A DNA stretch of 64,000 nt from Campylobacter sputorum subsp. sputorum (GTDB taxonomy: Bacteria > Campylobacterota > Campylobacteria > Campylobacterales > Campylobacteraceae). How positions within the stretch are numbered: position 1 is the stretch's first letter; each line of letters begins with the position of its first letter. Shown piece by piece: positions 8,694 to 17,215 of the stretch. Where the stretch lies: NCBI RefSeq assembly GCF_008245005.1, contig NZ_CP043427.1:1550001-1614000 (forward strand), in the 5' to 3' direction. The translations under genes were made by a program, and so were the position numbers. Under the pieces are notes generated by a model. It saw only the letters and a program-made list of their open reading frames with translations. It ran no database searches and was not told where the DNA came from.

Positions 8694-9698
8694 CTATAAA
8701 AACTCGATCAAATCATCTTTGTTATAGTTTTTATTTGCTTTTTTACCAACTATTTCATACCAAAACATAGGATTTATACCATTTGCAGGGCGTTTGGTGC
8801 TTAAATTTTGCTCAGTGAAAATTCCACCTTTTTTTATTGCCGCTTTTGCAATTATCGATTTTCTAGCCACTAAAATATTTTTTTGCTCACTTTCGCTTAC
8901 CTTTTTTATGCCATCACCCAAGGCTAATTCGATATTTCTTATAGCTTGTATCATAGCTTTTAGCTCTTTTGGTTCCAAACTTGCACTATGATCTGGGCCT
9001 TTCATTGTTTTATCAAGAGTAAAATGCTTTTCTATGATACTTGCACCCATCGCAACCGCAGCTATTGGAATTTCTATACCCAAAGTGTGATCACTATAAC
9101 CAAATTTTAACCCAAATGCTCTACCTATCGTAACCATAGCCTTTAAATTTACATCACACATTGGTGTGGGATACTCGGTATTTGCATGTAAAATAGTGAT
9201 ATTATCTCTATTTGTTCCATTTTTTACTAAAATATCAATCGCACTTTCTATCTCACCCAAACTGGACATTCCTGTTGATAAAATAATTTTTTTATTTAGC
9301 GATCCAATCGATCTTAAATATGGCAAATTTGTGATTTCCCCGCTTGGAATTTTAAAAATATCCAAGCCTAAATTTGAGAGCAATTGCACACTTTCTACAT
9401 CAAACGGAGTAGATAAAAATATGATTTTTTGCTCATTGCAATATTTTAAAAGCTCAATATGATTATCTTTGCTAAGCTCTAAATGTTTGAGCATATCAAA
9501 TTGACTCTCTTTATCATCGCTGCTTTTTTGCTGATATTTAGCCTTAGAAGCGCTTTTTACAACCAAATTTTCAGCTCTAAATGTTTGAAATTTAATCGCA
9601 TTAGCACCTGAATACACTGCAATATCGACCATTTTTTTAGCTAAATCCAAATCACCATTATGATTCACTCCCGCTTCTGCTATCACAAAAACACCCAT
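8694..9698 (-). CDS. legI: legionaminic acid synthase (NeuB family)
   Basis: 334 aa. It condenses the diacetamido-trideoxymannose made by LegG with phosphoenolpyruvate to give the nine-carbon legionaminic acid. N-terminal TIM-barrel with FVIAEAGVNHNGD, AIKFQTF, STPFD and EKHFTLDKTMKGPDH, then a C-terminal SAF antifreeze-like domain (about residues 275-334, ARKSIIAKAAIKKG and KRPANGINP). MKGPDHSASL is the NeuB/LegI form; PseI has a different loop. One nucleotide separates it from legH. A second, divergent NeuB-family gene lies at 24641-25693. Confidence 0.88.
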   Translation of the reverse strand: MGVFVIAEAGVNHNGDLDLAKKMVDIAVYSGANAIKFQTFRAENLVVKSASKAKYQQKSSDDKESQFDMLKHLELSKDNHIELLKYCNEQKIIFLSTPFDVESVQLLSNLGLDIFKIPSGEITNLPYLRSIGSLNKKIILSTGMSSLGEIESAIDILVKNGTNRDNITILHANTEYPTPMCDVNLKAMVTIGRAFGLKFGYSDHTLGIEIPIAAVAMGASIIEKHFTLDKTMKGPDHSASLEPKELKAMIQAIRNIELALGDGIKKVSESEQKNILVARKSIIAKAAIKKGGIFTEQNLSTKRPANGINPMFWYEIVGKKANKNYNKDDLIEFL

Positions 9699-9699
9699 T

Positions 9700-10338
9700 T
9701 TATCGCCTTTGATAATCGAAATTTATGCTGTTTTTAAGCACCAACCCATCACCTATATCGTTTAACACACTCACACCAGCACCGATAATACAACCTTTGC
9801 CGATTTTAACATACTCTTTTGCAACCGCATTGCTGCCAAAAAAACTATCATCGCCAATCACAACACCACCATTTACGACACTTGCTGTAGATATGTGCGA
9901 AAAATCGCCAATAATTGCGTCATGCTCAATTAACGCTTTTGTATTAATAATGCAGTTTTTACCAACAATGGCACTTGAATTAATCAAAGCATTATGCATA
10001 ACCACACTTCCTTCGCCAATTTTCGCATATTTTGAAACATAAGCAAAAGGCGAAATGATACTTGGTAAATTAAAACCAATTGCTTTTAATTGCTCATAAA
10101 TTCGCTTTCTGGATGCAGATGTTTTAATCTGTCCAAGAGAAATTATTGCATTTTTACAATGTTTAAAAATTTTTGTTAAATCGCTCTGTGTGCCAATTAT
10201 CTCATATCCAAACAAATTTTGACCAACTTTTTCATCAATATCAATAATGCCAAAAATTTCAAATCTCTTCTCACTCTCAACAACATCAATAACACTCCTA
10301 CAATGTCCGCCACCGCCTATCAAAATAATTTTATCCAT
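9700..10338 (-). CDS. legH: UDP/GDP-amino-sugar N-acetyltransferase (LegH/PglD-like hexapeptide)
   Basis: 212 aa, sialic-acid O-acetyltransferase NeuD/PglD-like fold. An N-terminal Rossmann part (ILIGGGGHCRSVIDV) is followed by left-handed beta-helix hexapeptide repeats (AKIGEGSVVMHNA, AIVGKNCIINTKA, HDAIIGDFSHI). The catalytic His is expected in the EHDAIIGDF segment. LegH acetylates the C4 amine installed by LegC. It sits directly between legC and legI with no gap on the legC side, which decides LegH over the related PglD. Confidence 0.85.
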   Translation of the reverse strand: MDKIILIGGGGHCRSVIDVVESEKRFEIFGIIDIDEKVGQNLFGYEIIGTQSDLTKIFKHCKNAIISLGQIKTSASRKRIYEQLKAIGFNLPSIISPFAYVSKYAKIGEGSVVMHNALINSSAIVGKNCIINTKALIEHDAIIGDFSHISTASVVNGGVVIGDDSFFGSNAVAKEYVKIGKGCIIGAGVSVLNDIGDGLVLKNSINFDYQRR

Positions 10339-11493
10339 TTAAATCCTTGCTGAACTTGGTAAATTAGCAACCCTTTGACTTAAAATTTTAGCATTTTTAA
10401 GCTCATCTTGCTGGGAGTGTTTAAACATTTCAAGCTCACTCATAAGTCGCCAAATTCTTCTTGTAAAAACGCCATTTTCATTTGAATATCGCAAAAAACC
10501 GTTCTTAATATTCTCGCTATCAAAACAGATTGCATTTAGCCAAAAATTCGCTTTTGCGTCGCTACTTTCATCAATAAAAGTTATATTTTTAAACTTAGCA
10601 AAAAATTCTTTATAAAGCATCGCTAACTCTCTTTTACTAACTAAAAATTTATCCAAATTTTCAAGCTGTGCTACCAATAAAGCGGCGTTTAAATTGGGTA
10701 ATCTATAATTATAGCCGATTTCATCGTGAATATACTCATAAGGATGTGGAATTTTCGCTGTTGTAGTGAGATGTTTGGCTCTTTTTGCTAATTTTTCATC
10801 ATCACACACAATCGCCCCACCGCCACCACTTGTAATAATTTTATTGCCATTAAAGCTAAAAGTTCCGATTTTTCCAAAGCTTCCTGTATGTTTGTCTTTA
10901 TAATAGCTTCCTAAACTCTCCGCCGCATCTTCAATCAAATCAATATGCCAATATCTGCAAATCTCATCAATCTCATCAACTTTGCACGGAAAACCAAAAG
11001 TATGCATAATCACACAAGCTTTTATAATATTTTTTGTTGTTTTATTGATACATTTTTCGCCTATTATTTCGCAGTTTTTCTCTAAAAATCGCTCCAAAGC
11101 TTTTGGACTTAGAGATAAATTTTGCATATCCACATCAAGAAAAATCATCTTAGTGCCAACATATGAAATCGCATTGCAAGTGGCTACAAAAGTAAGCGGT
11201 TGAGTGATTATCTCATCATTTGGTTTTATATCTAGTAATTTTAGTGCAATATGCAAGGCAGATGTCCCATTTGTCGTGGCTACTGCAAATTTTCTACCGA
11301 CAATATCGGCAAATTTTAGCTCAAATTCATCCACATATTTTCCTACACTGGACACAAAGGTACTATCGATACAATCTAATAAATATTTTTTCTCATTGCC
11401 GATAAATCTGGGCTCATGAAGTGCAATAGTGTTTTTATCGGGATAAAGCGAGCGTATAAAATCCAAAATTTCATCAAACATTGTAAATTTCAC
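10339..11493 (-). CDS. legC: NDP-4-keto-sugar aminotransferase (LegC, DegT/DnrJ/EryC1 family)
   Basis: 384 aa DegT-family PLP enzyme. PLP lysine in SFNGNKIITSGGGGA (about residue 215), EDAAESLGS, and TNGTSALHIAL cofactor contact. It aminates the 4-keto sugar made by LegB, giving the 4-amino-4,6-dideoxy intermediate. The 5' end overlaps legB by 20 nt. The start is uncertain: GTG at 11493 or ATG (MFDEIL) 12 nt later; both keep the fold. Confidence 0.87.
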   Translation of the reverse strand: MKFTMFDEILDFIRSLYPDKNTIALHEPRFIGNEKKYLLDCIDSTFVSSVGKYVDEFELKFADIVGRKFAVATTNGTSALHIALKLLDIKPNDEIITQPLTFVATCNAISYVGTKMIFLDVDMQNLSLSPKALERFLEKNCEIIGEKCINKTTKNIIKACVIMHTFGFPCKVDEIDEICRYWHIDLIEDAAESLGSYYKDKHTGSFGKIGTFSFNGNKIITSGGGGAIVCDDEKLAKRAKHLTTTAKIPHPYEYIHDEIGYNYRLPNLNAALLVAQLENLDKFLVSKRELAMLYKEFFAKFKNITFIDESSDAKANFWLNAICFDSENIKNGFLRYSNENGVFTRRIWRLMSELEMFKHSQQDELKNAKILSQRVANLPSSARI

Positions 11494-12460
11494 TTTTATA
11501 TTTTTTTAAATTTTTCTTATCGCTAAACCAATCAATTGTGATTTTAAGCCCTTTTTCTAAGCTAAATTTGGGCTGAAAATTGCTAAGACGTTTTATTTTT
11601 GAGTTATCGCATTTAAGCCTAAAAACTTCGCTTTTTTTAGGGCGAATTCGCTTTTTATCTTCCAAAATTTCAATATTTGATGAAGTTAATTTCTTAATCA
11701 TCTCAAATGTATCTTTTATACTAATTTCGCTATTTGATCCTATATTTATAACTTCGCCGATGCTATTTTCGCATTTTGCAATCTCCAAAAACCCTTCGCA
11801 GGTGTCAAGAACAAAGTTAAAATCTCTAGTAGGTGTTAGATCACCCATTTTGATCACTTTTTTATTATTTAAAATTTGTATTATGATATTTGGTATTACC
11901 GCTCTTGCAGACTGTCTAGGTCCATAAGTATTAAAAGGTCTAGCAACACTCACAGGAAGATCAAAAGAGTTATAAAAGCTAAGTGCTAACATATCAGCCG
12001 CTATTTTACTCGCACTATATGGACTTTGTGGTTGTAAAGGGTGATTTTCATCAATTGGGACATATTGGGCTGTGCCATAAACTTCACTGGTGCTGGTGTG
12101 AATGAATTTCTCTAAATTTGAGCTTTTTTTAGCAGCTTGAAGCATATTTAAAGTGCCTTGAATATTGGTATCTACATAACTTTGCGATGCTTGATAAGAA
12201 TATGGTATAGCAATTAATGCACCAAGATGAAAGATTGTATCGATATTTTGAAGCAATGTTTCACAAAAAAAGCTATCTCTTAAATCGCCGCTTACAACCT
12301 CCATTTCTCTTAAATTTTTGCAATCTTCAAGCCATCCCCAAAAATTAAAAGAGTTGTATTGGCTTAATGCTTTTACATTATATCCACGCTCAACAAGCAT
12401 TTCACAAAGATGAGAGCCAATAAATCCATCAGCTCCCGTAACTAAAACATTTTTCATCAT
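11474..12460 (-). CDS. legB: NDP-GlcNAc 4,6-dehydratase (LegB, extended SDR)
   Basis: 328 aa extended short-chain dehydrogenase. NAD motif TGADGFIGSHL at the N-terminus, TSTSEVYGTA (catalytic Thr), YSASKIAADML (Tyr and Lys), and SVARPFNTYGPRQSARAVIP for the sugar-nucleotide end. It makes the 4-keto-6-deoxy intermediate that starts the legionaminic route. The start has two adjacent ATG codons. When the upstream radical SAM gene is in its long frame, its stop (12461-12463) abuts this start, which suggests one operon. Confidence 0.88.
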   Translation of the reverse strand: MMKNVLVTGADGFIGSHLCEMLVERGYNVKALSQYNSFNFWGWLEDCKNLREMEVVSGDLRDSFFCETLLQNIDTIFHLGALIAIPYSYQASQSYVDTNIQGTLNMLQAAKKSSNLEKFIHTSTSEVYGTAQYVPIDENHPLQPQSPYSASKIAADMLALSFYNSFDLPVSVARPFNTYGPRQSARAVIPNIIIQILNNKKVIKMGDLTPTRDFNFVLDTCEGFLEIAKCENSIGEVINIGSNSEISIKDTFEMIKKLTSSNIEILEDKKRIRPKKSEVFRLKCDNSKIKRLSNFQPKFSLEKGLKITIDWFSDKKNLKKYKSEIYNV

Positions 12461-13302
12461 CTATCCTTGAAAACTCAAACATCTTTTGCATAGCTCCAAG
12501 CCCCCCCCATATCAAAATTTCCGCTTTTATGAGCGCTTCGAATAAGATTAAATCTATCTGAATTATACAGCTTTAAAAAATCGTTTTCAAGCAAAGAGCC
12601 AAAATTGATCTCATCGAAATAATCTTTACAACAAAGTCCAAGCGAACAATCTGAATTGATATAAATTTCATCGAACGCAATTGTACATTTTCGTAAAATT
12701 TTTGTCGTCTCAACCTTAGTTATAGCCGTAAAACCAAGAGGATAATACCAGATGTGATCGATTTGATCAAAATTTTGGGCAAAAATTTTCCTAAAAGCGC
12801 TTTGTAACTCATCTTGTGAAATTTTATTTAAAACCGAACTTATGATAAGTTTTACATTGTGAAATTTCTCTTTTTTCAATTGTAAAAGTGCTTTGAAATT
12901 CTCTATAACCCTATCAAAATCATCTTTTTTATGAATTAATTTATAATCATTTTGATTAATTGCATTGATGGAAAATTTAATCGAATCAAGCCCCGCTTCG
13001 AGAAGTTTTTGGGCTTTATTTTCTCTGCATAGTGCGCCATTAGTGCTAATATAAACATATGATATTTTATATTTTTGCTTACAAAGTTTGACAATATCCA
13101 ATAAATCCTTATTTAAAAAAACTTCACCCTTTGCCGAAAGCCCTATTTCGCTAACTTCAACATATTTAAGCACATTATCCATAGTTTTTTCAAAATTTTT
13201 CAAGCTTGTAACATTTTTAATCGTGCGTTTATCTCCATTTGAGCAAAAGCTGCACGAATGATTACAAAATGTACAAATATCAAAATTTAGTTTTTTGTGC
13301 AA
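12461..13302 (-). CDS. radical SAM/SPASM-type protein, C-terminus switched by G8 tract
   Basis: The N-terminus has the radical SAM cluster FDICTFCNHSCSFC (CxxxxxC-type spacing with extra Cys), with a [4Fe-4S]-SAM half-barrel. The C-terminal part has CTIAFDEIYI and LGLCCKDYFDEINFG, typical of SPASM auxiliary clusters. A run of eight G at 12501-12508 sets the end. As sequenced the protein ends GGAWSYAKDV at 12475. With nine G it would end GGGLELCKRCLSFQG at 12461, restoring a CxxC pair that SPASM proteins normally have. So the current form may be inactive or altered. The substrate is unknown; it lies between the MeOPN-like block and legB. Confidence 0.7.
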
Positions 13303-14036
13303 TTTATAGCCTTTGTATCAAGATCTCCAACACTATCGACCTCAACCCAACCGCCTTTGACTCGTATGGGCTCAACACAACCAAATTTATCAATAATCAT
13401 CTGAATAAAACTTGTCATATACATATTTTTAAAATCGTTGCCGTCATAGGTTTTATCACGATCTAAACTATCATAAAATTTTATTATCGTTGGCAAAAAA
13501 TCGCCATTTATTTTCATAAGCCCCATATATTGTGCTTGAATTTCATCATAGCTAAGCGGTTTTTTACCAAGTTCTACAATCTTTTCATCCTTGATTTTTA
13601 GCGTCTCAGCGTCGCTTAAAGGATCATTCATTCGCTGTTTCCATAAATCTCTCCAGGCTAAATCCACCATAACACCAAATTTATTGCTAAATTTCAAAAC
13701 CTCTTGCAAAATTTTCTCACTATAAACAATATCCGCATAGCTAATCACAATATCGCCTTTTAAAAACTCTCTTGCGCAAAATAGCGTATAAACCATATTT
13801 GTCTTAGCAAAATCGGTATTTTCATAAAATTTCACATCTTTATGTTTTAAAAAATCTTTAAGTATATCAAATTTATACCCACCAACTACGGCAATTTGCT
13901 CAAATTTATCATTTGCTACATCTAAAATTTGAGATATAATCTCCTTATTTTGATATTTAACCATACATTTTGGCACATCATTTGTCAAAGGTCGCAAACG
14001 CTTCCCCTTACCTGCTGCTAAAATAATAAGTTTCAC
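13287..14036 (-). CDS. cytidylyltransferase, Cj1416-like (CTP:phosphoglutamine cytidylyltransferase)
   Basis: 249 aa nucleotidyltransferase with ILAAGKGKRLRPLTNDVPKCMV and a GGWVEVDSVGDL C-terminus, related to LicC-type enzymes. The GTG start at 14036 has AAGGAG 6 nt upstream. In C. jejuni, Cj1416 joins CTP and L-glutamine phosphate to give CDP-L-glutamine during O-methyl phosphoramidate synthesis. Assignment here rests on the company it keeps: an amidotransferase, a PEP-synthase-like kinase and a CysC-like kinase in the same relative order. Alone, a phosphocholine cytidylyltransferase would be equally possible. Confidence 0.7.
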   Translation of the reverse strand: MKLIILAAGKGKRLRPLTNDVPKCMVKYQNKEIISQILDVANDKFEQIAVVGGYKFDILKDFLKHKDVKFYENTDFAKTNMVYTLFCAREFLKGDIVISYADIVYSEKILQEVLKFSNKFGVMVDLAWRDLWKQRMNDPLSDAETLKIKDEKIVELGKKPLSYDEIQAQYMGLMKINGDFLPTIIKFYDSLDRDKTYDGNDFKNMYMTSFIQMIIDKFGCVEPIRVKGGWVEVDSVGDLDTKAINCTKN

Positions 14037-14279
14037 TAAAACTCCTTGCAGTAAGTAAAATTCTCATCATATTTTACCTTGCTTTTTGACAATCTTACCG
14101 CTTTTTAACAATAAATTCTCTTAAACTTAGGCACAATTCATCACGCAAAGGCAAATTTATCCATTATTACAAACTTTTTTACATAAAAATATTTAAAAAA
14201 AAGAGTATAAAAATTCACAATACAACAATTGCTTTGTGAGCGAACGCAGCAAATAAGCTTAAAAATGAAAAATTTTTAA
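14037..14279 (-). other. 243-nt non-coding gap in the MeOPN-like block
   Basis: No gene is visible. Close to the upstream gene, on the minus strand, is the AAGGAG ribosome site of the cytidylyltransferase. The part at about 14218-14250 (ttgct ... gagcgaacgc ... agcaa) is less AT-rich than its surroundings and can form a weak hairpin. It is the largest gap in an otherwise overlapping gene string, so a processing site, terminator or lost gene is possible. Confidence 0.35.
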
Positions 14280-14900
14280 CTAAAAAAAACTTTTAATAAG
14301 CAAATTTTGAGCTTTACTTGGAGGATTTTCTCTCTCGCTATGCCACATAATGCCTAAAATTTTATGCTCTTTATGCTCAATTGCCCTAATAATATTATCG
14401 CTTTTAGCACTTAACATAAGCTCATCGGACAAAGTATCGATAAAAAAATTGGCATATGAATTTACGCTTTCAATCTTACTAAGCTCATCAAAATATTTGC
14501 TATTTGGAGAAACTTCGAGCTTATGTCTGATATTAACCTGATTTGAAATTTCTTTGAAAGTTGAGCCAAAAAACTCTGCTATCACCTGCATACCACGGCA
14601 CACACCAAGTAAAGGAATTTCACGCTTTATACAAAATTCTATCAACTTTTTTTCAAAATCATCTCTCTTTTTTGAAAGCTCATCACCGCTTTGACTAAAA
14701 AGATCATTTCCGCCACTCAATATTACGCCTTGAAATTGCAAACTTTCATAAATTTTCTCTATATCAAACTCACACATCAAAACAATAGGAATACAATTAA
14801 TTTCATTAAACAAAACAGCCCAATTAATATCTAAACATTCTCTAATTTCGTAATAATTGGTATTTTTATATAAGCGTTGTGTGATAGCAATCTTTTTCAA
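14280..14900 (-). CDS. class I glutamine amidotransferase-like hydrolase, Cj1417-like
   Basis: 206 aa. Nucleophile elbow GVCRGMQ (Cys), catalytic His and Glu in MWHSERENP near the C-terminus, and GGNDL for the oxyanion region. It resembles gamma-glutamyl hydrolases of the PuuD type. C. jejuni Cj1417 hydrolyses the gamma-glutamyl-CDP intermediate to release glutamate and cytidine diphosphoramidate. The 4-nt overlap with the Cj1418-like gene, and the cytidylyltransferase next in line, support that role over GABA metabolism. Confidence 0.75.
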   Translation of the reverse strand: MKKIAITQRLYKNTNYYEIRECLDINWAVLFNEINCIPIVLMCEFDIEKIYESLQFQGVILSGGNDLFSQSGDELSKKRDDFEKKLIEFCIKREIPLLGVCRGMQVIAEFFGSTFKEISNQVNIRHKLEVSPNSKYFDELSKIESVNSYANFFIDTLSDELMLSAKSDNIIRAIEHKEHKILGIMWHSERENPPSKAQNLLIKSFF

Positions 14901-17215
14901 GATATAACCTTTATTTTTTTAGCTCCTGCGTCAATTTGAACACTATTTGCTTTTGCAATTTTATCAAAAAGCGCTTCTCCGCATCCAATGACCGCTACAA
15001 TACCAAGTTCCGCACATCGTATAGCCATATGAGAATTTGCACCACCCCAACAAGTTACAAGAGCTAAAATATTTTTGGAAAATAAAAAATCATACCCAGG
15101 ATCTGCTGATTCAACGCAGACAATTTTATTTTCAAAATCACCGCTTTGAATTGTAGAAATTTTACCTAAAACACTTTTTTGAGTGATGAAATTAGGTTCA
15201 TTTTTTTCTAGAAAAAAGTTGTAAATATCATCTTTTTGCGCAATTAAAGCAGGAAGTTTTAAAGCTTTGCTAAGATTGTAAGATTTTTTATTTTTTTGTA
15301 TATTATTAAGAAAAATTTCTCTTAAATCGAGCTCATCAAGTGTGCCATAAAGTCGCTTAATCACACTAAAATCAAGAAAAGCTAAATCGTTTTTATCGAT
15401 TTCAAAACGAGCACCAAGCTCTTCAATAAATTTCAACATCTGGCTCAAACTTTTAGTAAATATAAATTTAGCATACTCTCTACCCTCAATTGCTAATTTG
15501 ATAAAATTAATAAACTCATCAAAACTAGAATTGATTCCATACTCATTCAAAAGCGTAGAAATTTGCTCTTTTTGTTTTTTACTAAATTCAAACTCAATTT
15601 CCTTTGGTGGCTTTGAAATACCCGAAAAATAACTATCATAAGCCTCATCATATCGATTTGAACAGATATCATAAGTTCCAGGACGCAAATGCCCATAAAT
15701 TTTCAAAAATTCATCTTTATTTAACTTCGAAATATCTACGCTAAGCTGTTTTGAAATGGTATTTAAAGAATTTAAAAAAGCATTAAGCTCATCTTTATTC
15801 AAAACATTTTTATAAACAAGAGAATTCAAAAACTGCACCGATATAAACGCTGCTCTTGCAATGCCTGCAAATGGCAATGTTCCATATCGTTTGCAATCTT
15901 CACAAAGCCAATAAATTTTATCAATAATGGAAATATCGGAATTTATCACGCTTTCAAATTTATCTTTTAAAATTTCAATCTTTTGTAAATCTTTTTCAAA
16001 AACTCCATTTTTTTGCAAAATAAAATTGGTAAGCTCTAAAAGCGAAAATTCGATTCTTTTAATCTCTTGCTCGTTAAATCCATACTTTAAAAGCTCTTTT
16101 AAGTCATCTTCTATACCAAAATAGTAGCATGAATATATGATTTCAAACTCGATTTTATCGTGATAAATTTTGTTCTCTTTTAATTTTTTTATGTAAAAAT
16201 TTACCAATTTTTTTGCTATTTTTTCATTTAAATGCTTTGGTAAAAATGAGTTAAAACTCACTCTCACATCAATGTAACAAAGTCCCATAAATGAAACCAT
16301 AAGCGGATAACTGCGCAAATTTCTATATCCATAATTATCCCTTTGATATGCCCAAATCTCATCGGTTATAAGCTCTTTATAAAGGCTAGTTGAGAGTGCT
16401 TTTGGCTTGATTCCTATAATCTCGGCAGGATTCCAATCCGGCATAACCCCAAAAATACTCTCATCGCCCATTAAATTGGGATATGGTGCGTTTAATTTCT
16501 CAAATTTCTTATAAATTTTAAACAAAGCATCGGAAATATTTATATTGCTTAAATTTTCCTTTGATTTTTGAACAATCTCTCGCACCTGTAAAATGTAAAT
16601 TTCATCACCGCAAAAAGCAAACTCGATATCCAAAGAAGCTTTATCAAATAATTTTTCAATCTCTTTTACAGCATTTATCAGCTTTTTTAACGACAAATCT
16701 TTTATATTTTCGTAATTTTTATAGCAGATAAATGTTTTATCATCTTTGGCATTTCCGCTAGTTATAAGGTCGGTTTTACCGCTTTCATCGTAGTTGATAA
16801 TGTAATATGGTGCTAAATTATCAATATCAGCACTAAAAATTACACCACATTTTGAAACATTTTTCAACATCGGTTGAACAAAGATTTCATCACTCTCTTC
16901 GCAATTTTTATATGAATTTGCGACATCTTTTATCGCTTTTTTCAAATCGGCTTTATTATTTGAGACATTTCCAACACTTAGAAATTCCCCCGCTTTTGAA
17001 CTAACAGCGTTATCTTCACTACTTGCGCTTGAACGAACAATCAAATTTTCATCAAATTTGGATAAAATTTCATTTAAAATTTTATCCTCATTTTTTACAA
17101 AATCATCAACTAAAAATCTAACCACGGGTAAAACAGTTGCGTTTTTTAGTTTTCCACTCAACGCTAACAATGTTTGTGCTTTGTTTTTTAACTTCAATTC
17201 ACACCTTTTTAGCAC
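14897..17215 (-). CDS. PEP-synthase-like L-glutamine kinase, Cj1418-like
   Basis: 772 aa, PEP-utiliser family. N-terminal ATP-grasp-like ATP-binding part (LIVRSSASSEDNAVSSKAGEF, Arg/Ser loop; LDIEFAF), a long middle region, and a C-terminal phosphohistidine domain with WGGANSHMAIRCAELGIVAV. The catalytic His is in SHMAIR, about residue 730. In C. jejuni, Cj1418 phosphorylates the amide of L-glutamine, the first committed step of phosphoramidate synthesis. There is no PEP/pyruvate TIM barrel, which argues against true PEP synthase. Its 5' end overlaps the methyltransferase gene by 17 nt. Confidence 0.75.
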   Translation of the reverse strand: MLKRCELKLKNKAQTLLALSGKLKNATVLPVVRFLVDDFVKNEDKILNEILSKFDENLIVRSSASSEDNAVSSKAGEFLSVGNVSNNKADLKKAIKDVANSYKNCEESDEIFVQPMLKNVSKCGVIFSADIDNLAPYYIINYDESGKTDLITSGNAKDDKTFICYKNYENIKDLSLKKLINAVKEIEKLFDKASLDIEFAFCGDEIYILQVREIVQKSKENLSNINISDALFKIYKKFEKLNAPYPNLMGDESIFGVMPDWNPAEIIGIKPKALSTSLYKELITDEIWAYQRDNYGYRNLRSYPLMVSFMGLCYIDVRVSFNSFLPKHLNEKIAKKLVNFYIKKLKENKIYHDKIEFEIIYSCYYFGIEDDLKELLKYGFNEQEIKRIEFSLLELTNFILQKNGVFEKDLQKIEILKDKFESVINSDISIIDKIYWLCEDCKRYGTLPFAGIARAAFISVQFLNSLVYKNVLNKDELNAFLNSLNTISKQLSVDISKLNKDEFLKIYGHLRPGTYDICSNRYDEAYDSYFSGISKPPKEIEFEFSKKQKEQISTLLNEYGINSSFDEFINFIKLAIEGREYAKFIFTKSLSQMLKFIEELGARFEIDKNDLAFLDFSVIKRLYGTLDELDLREIFLNNIQKNKKSYNLSKALKLPALIAQKDDIYNFFLEKNEPNFITQKSVLGKISTIQSGDFENKIVCVESADPGYDFLFSKNILALVTCWGGANSHMAIRCAELGIVAVIGCGEALFDKIAKANSVQIDAGAKKIKVIS

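Noticed and set aside
14897-17215. Phosphoenolpyruvate synthase of central metabolism
   Set aside because: No PEP/pyruvate barrel domain; gene coupled to the amidotransferase and cytidylyltransferase.
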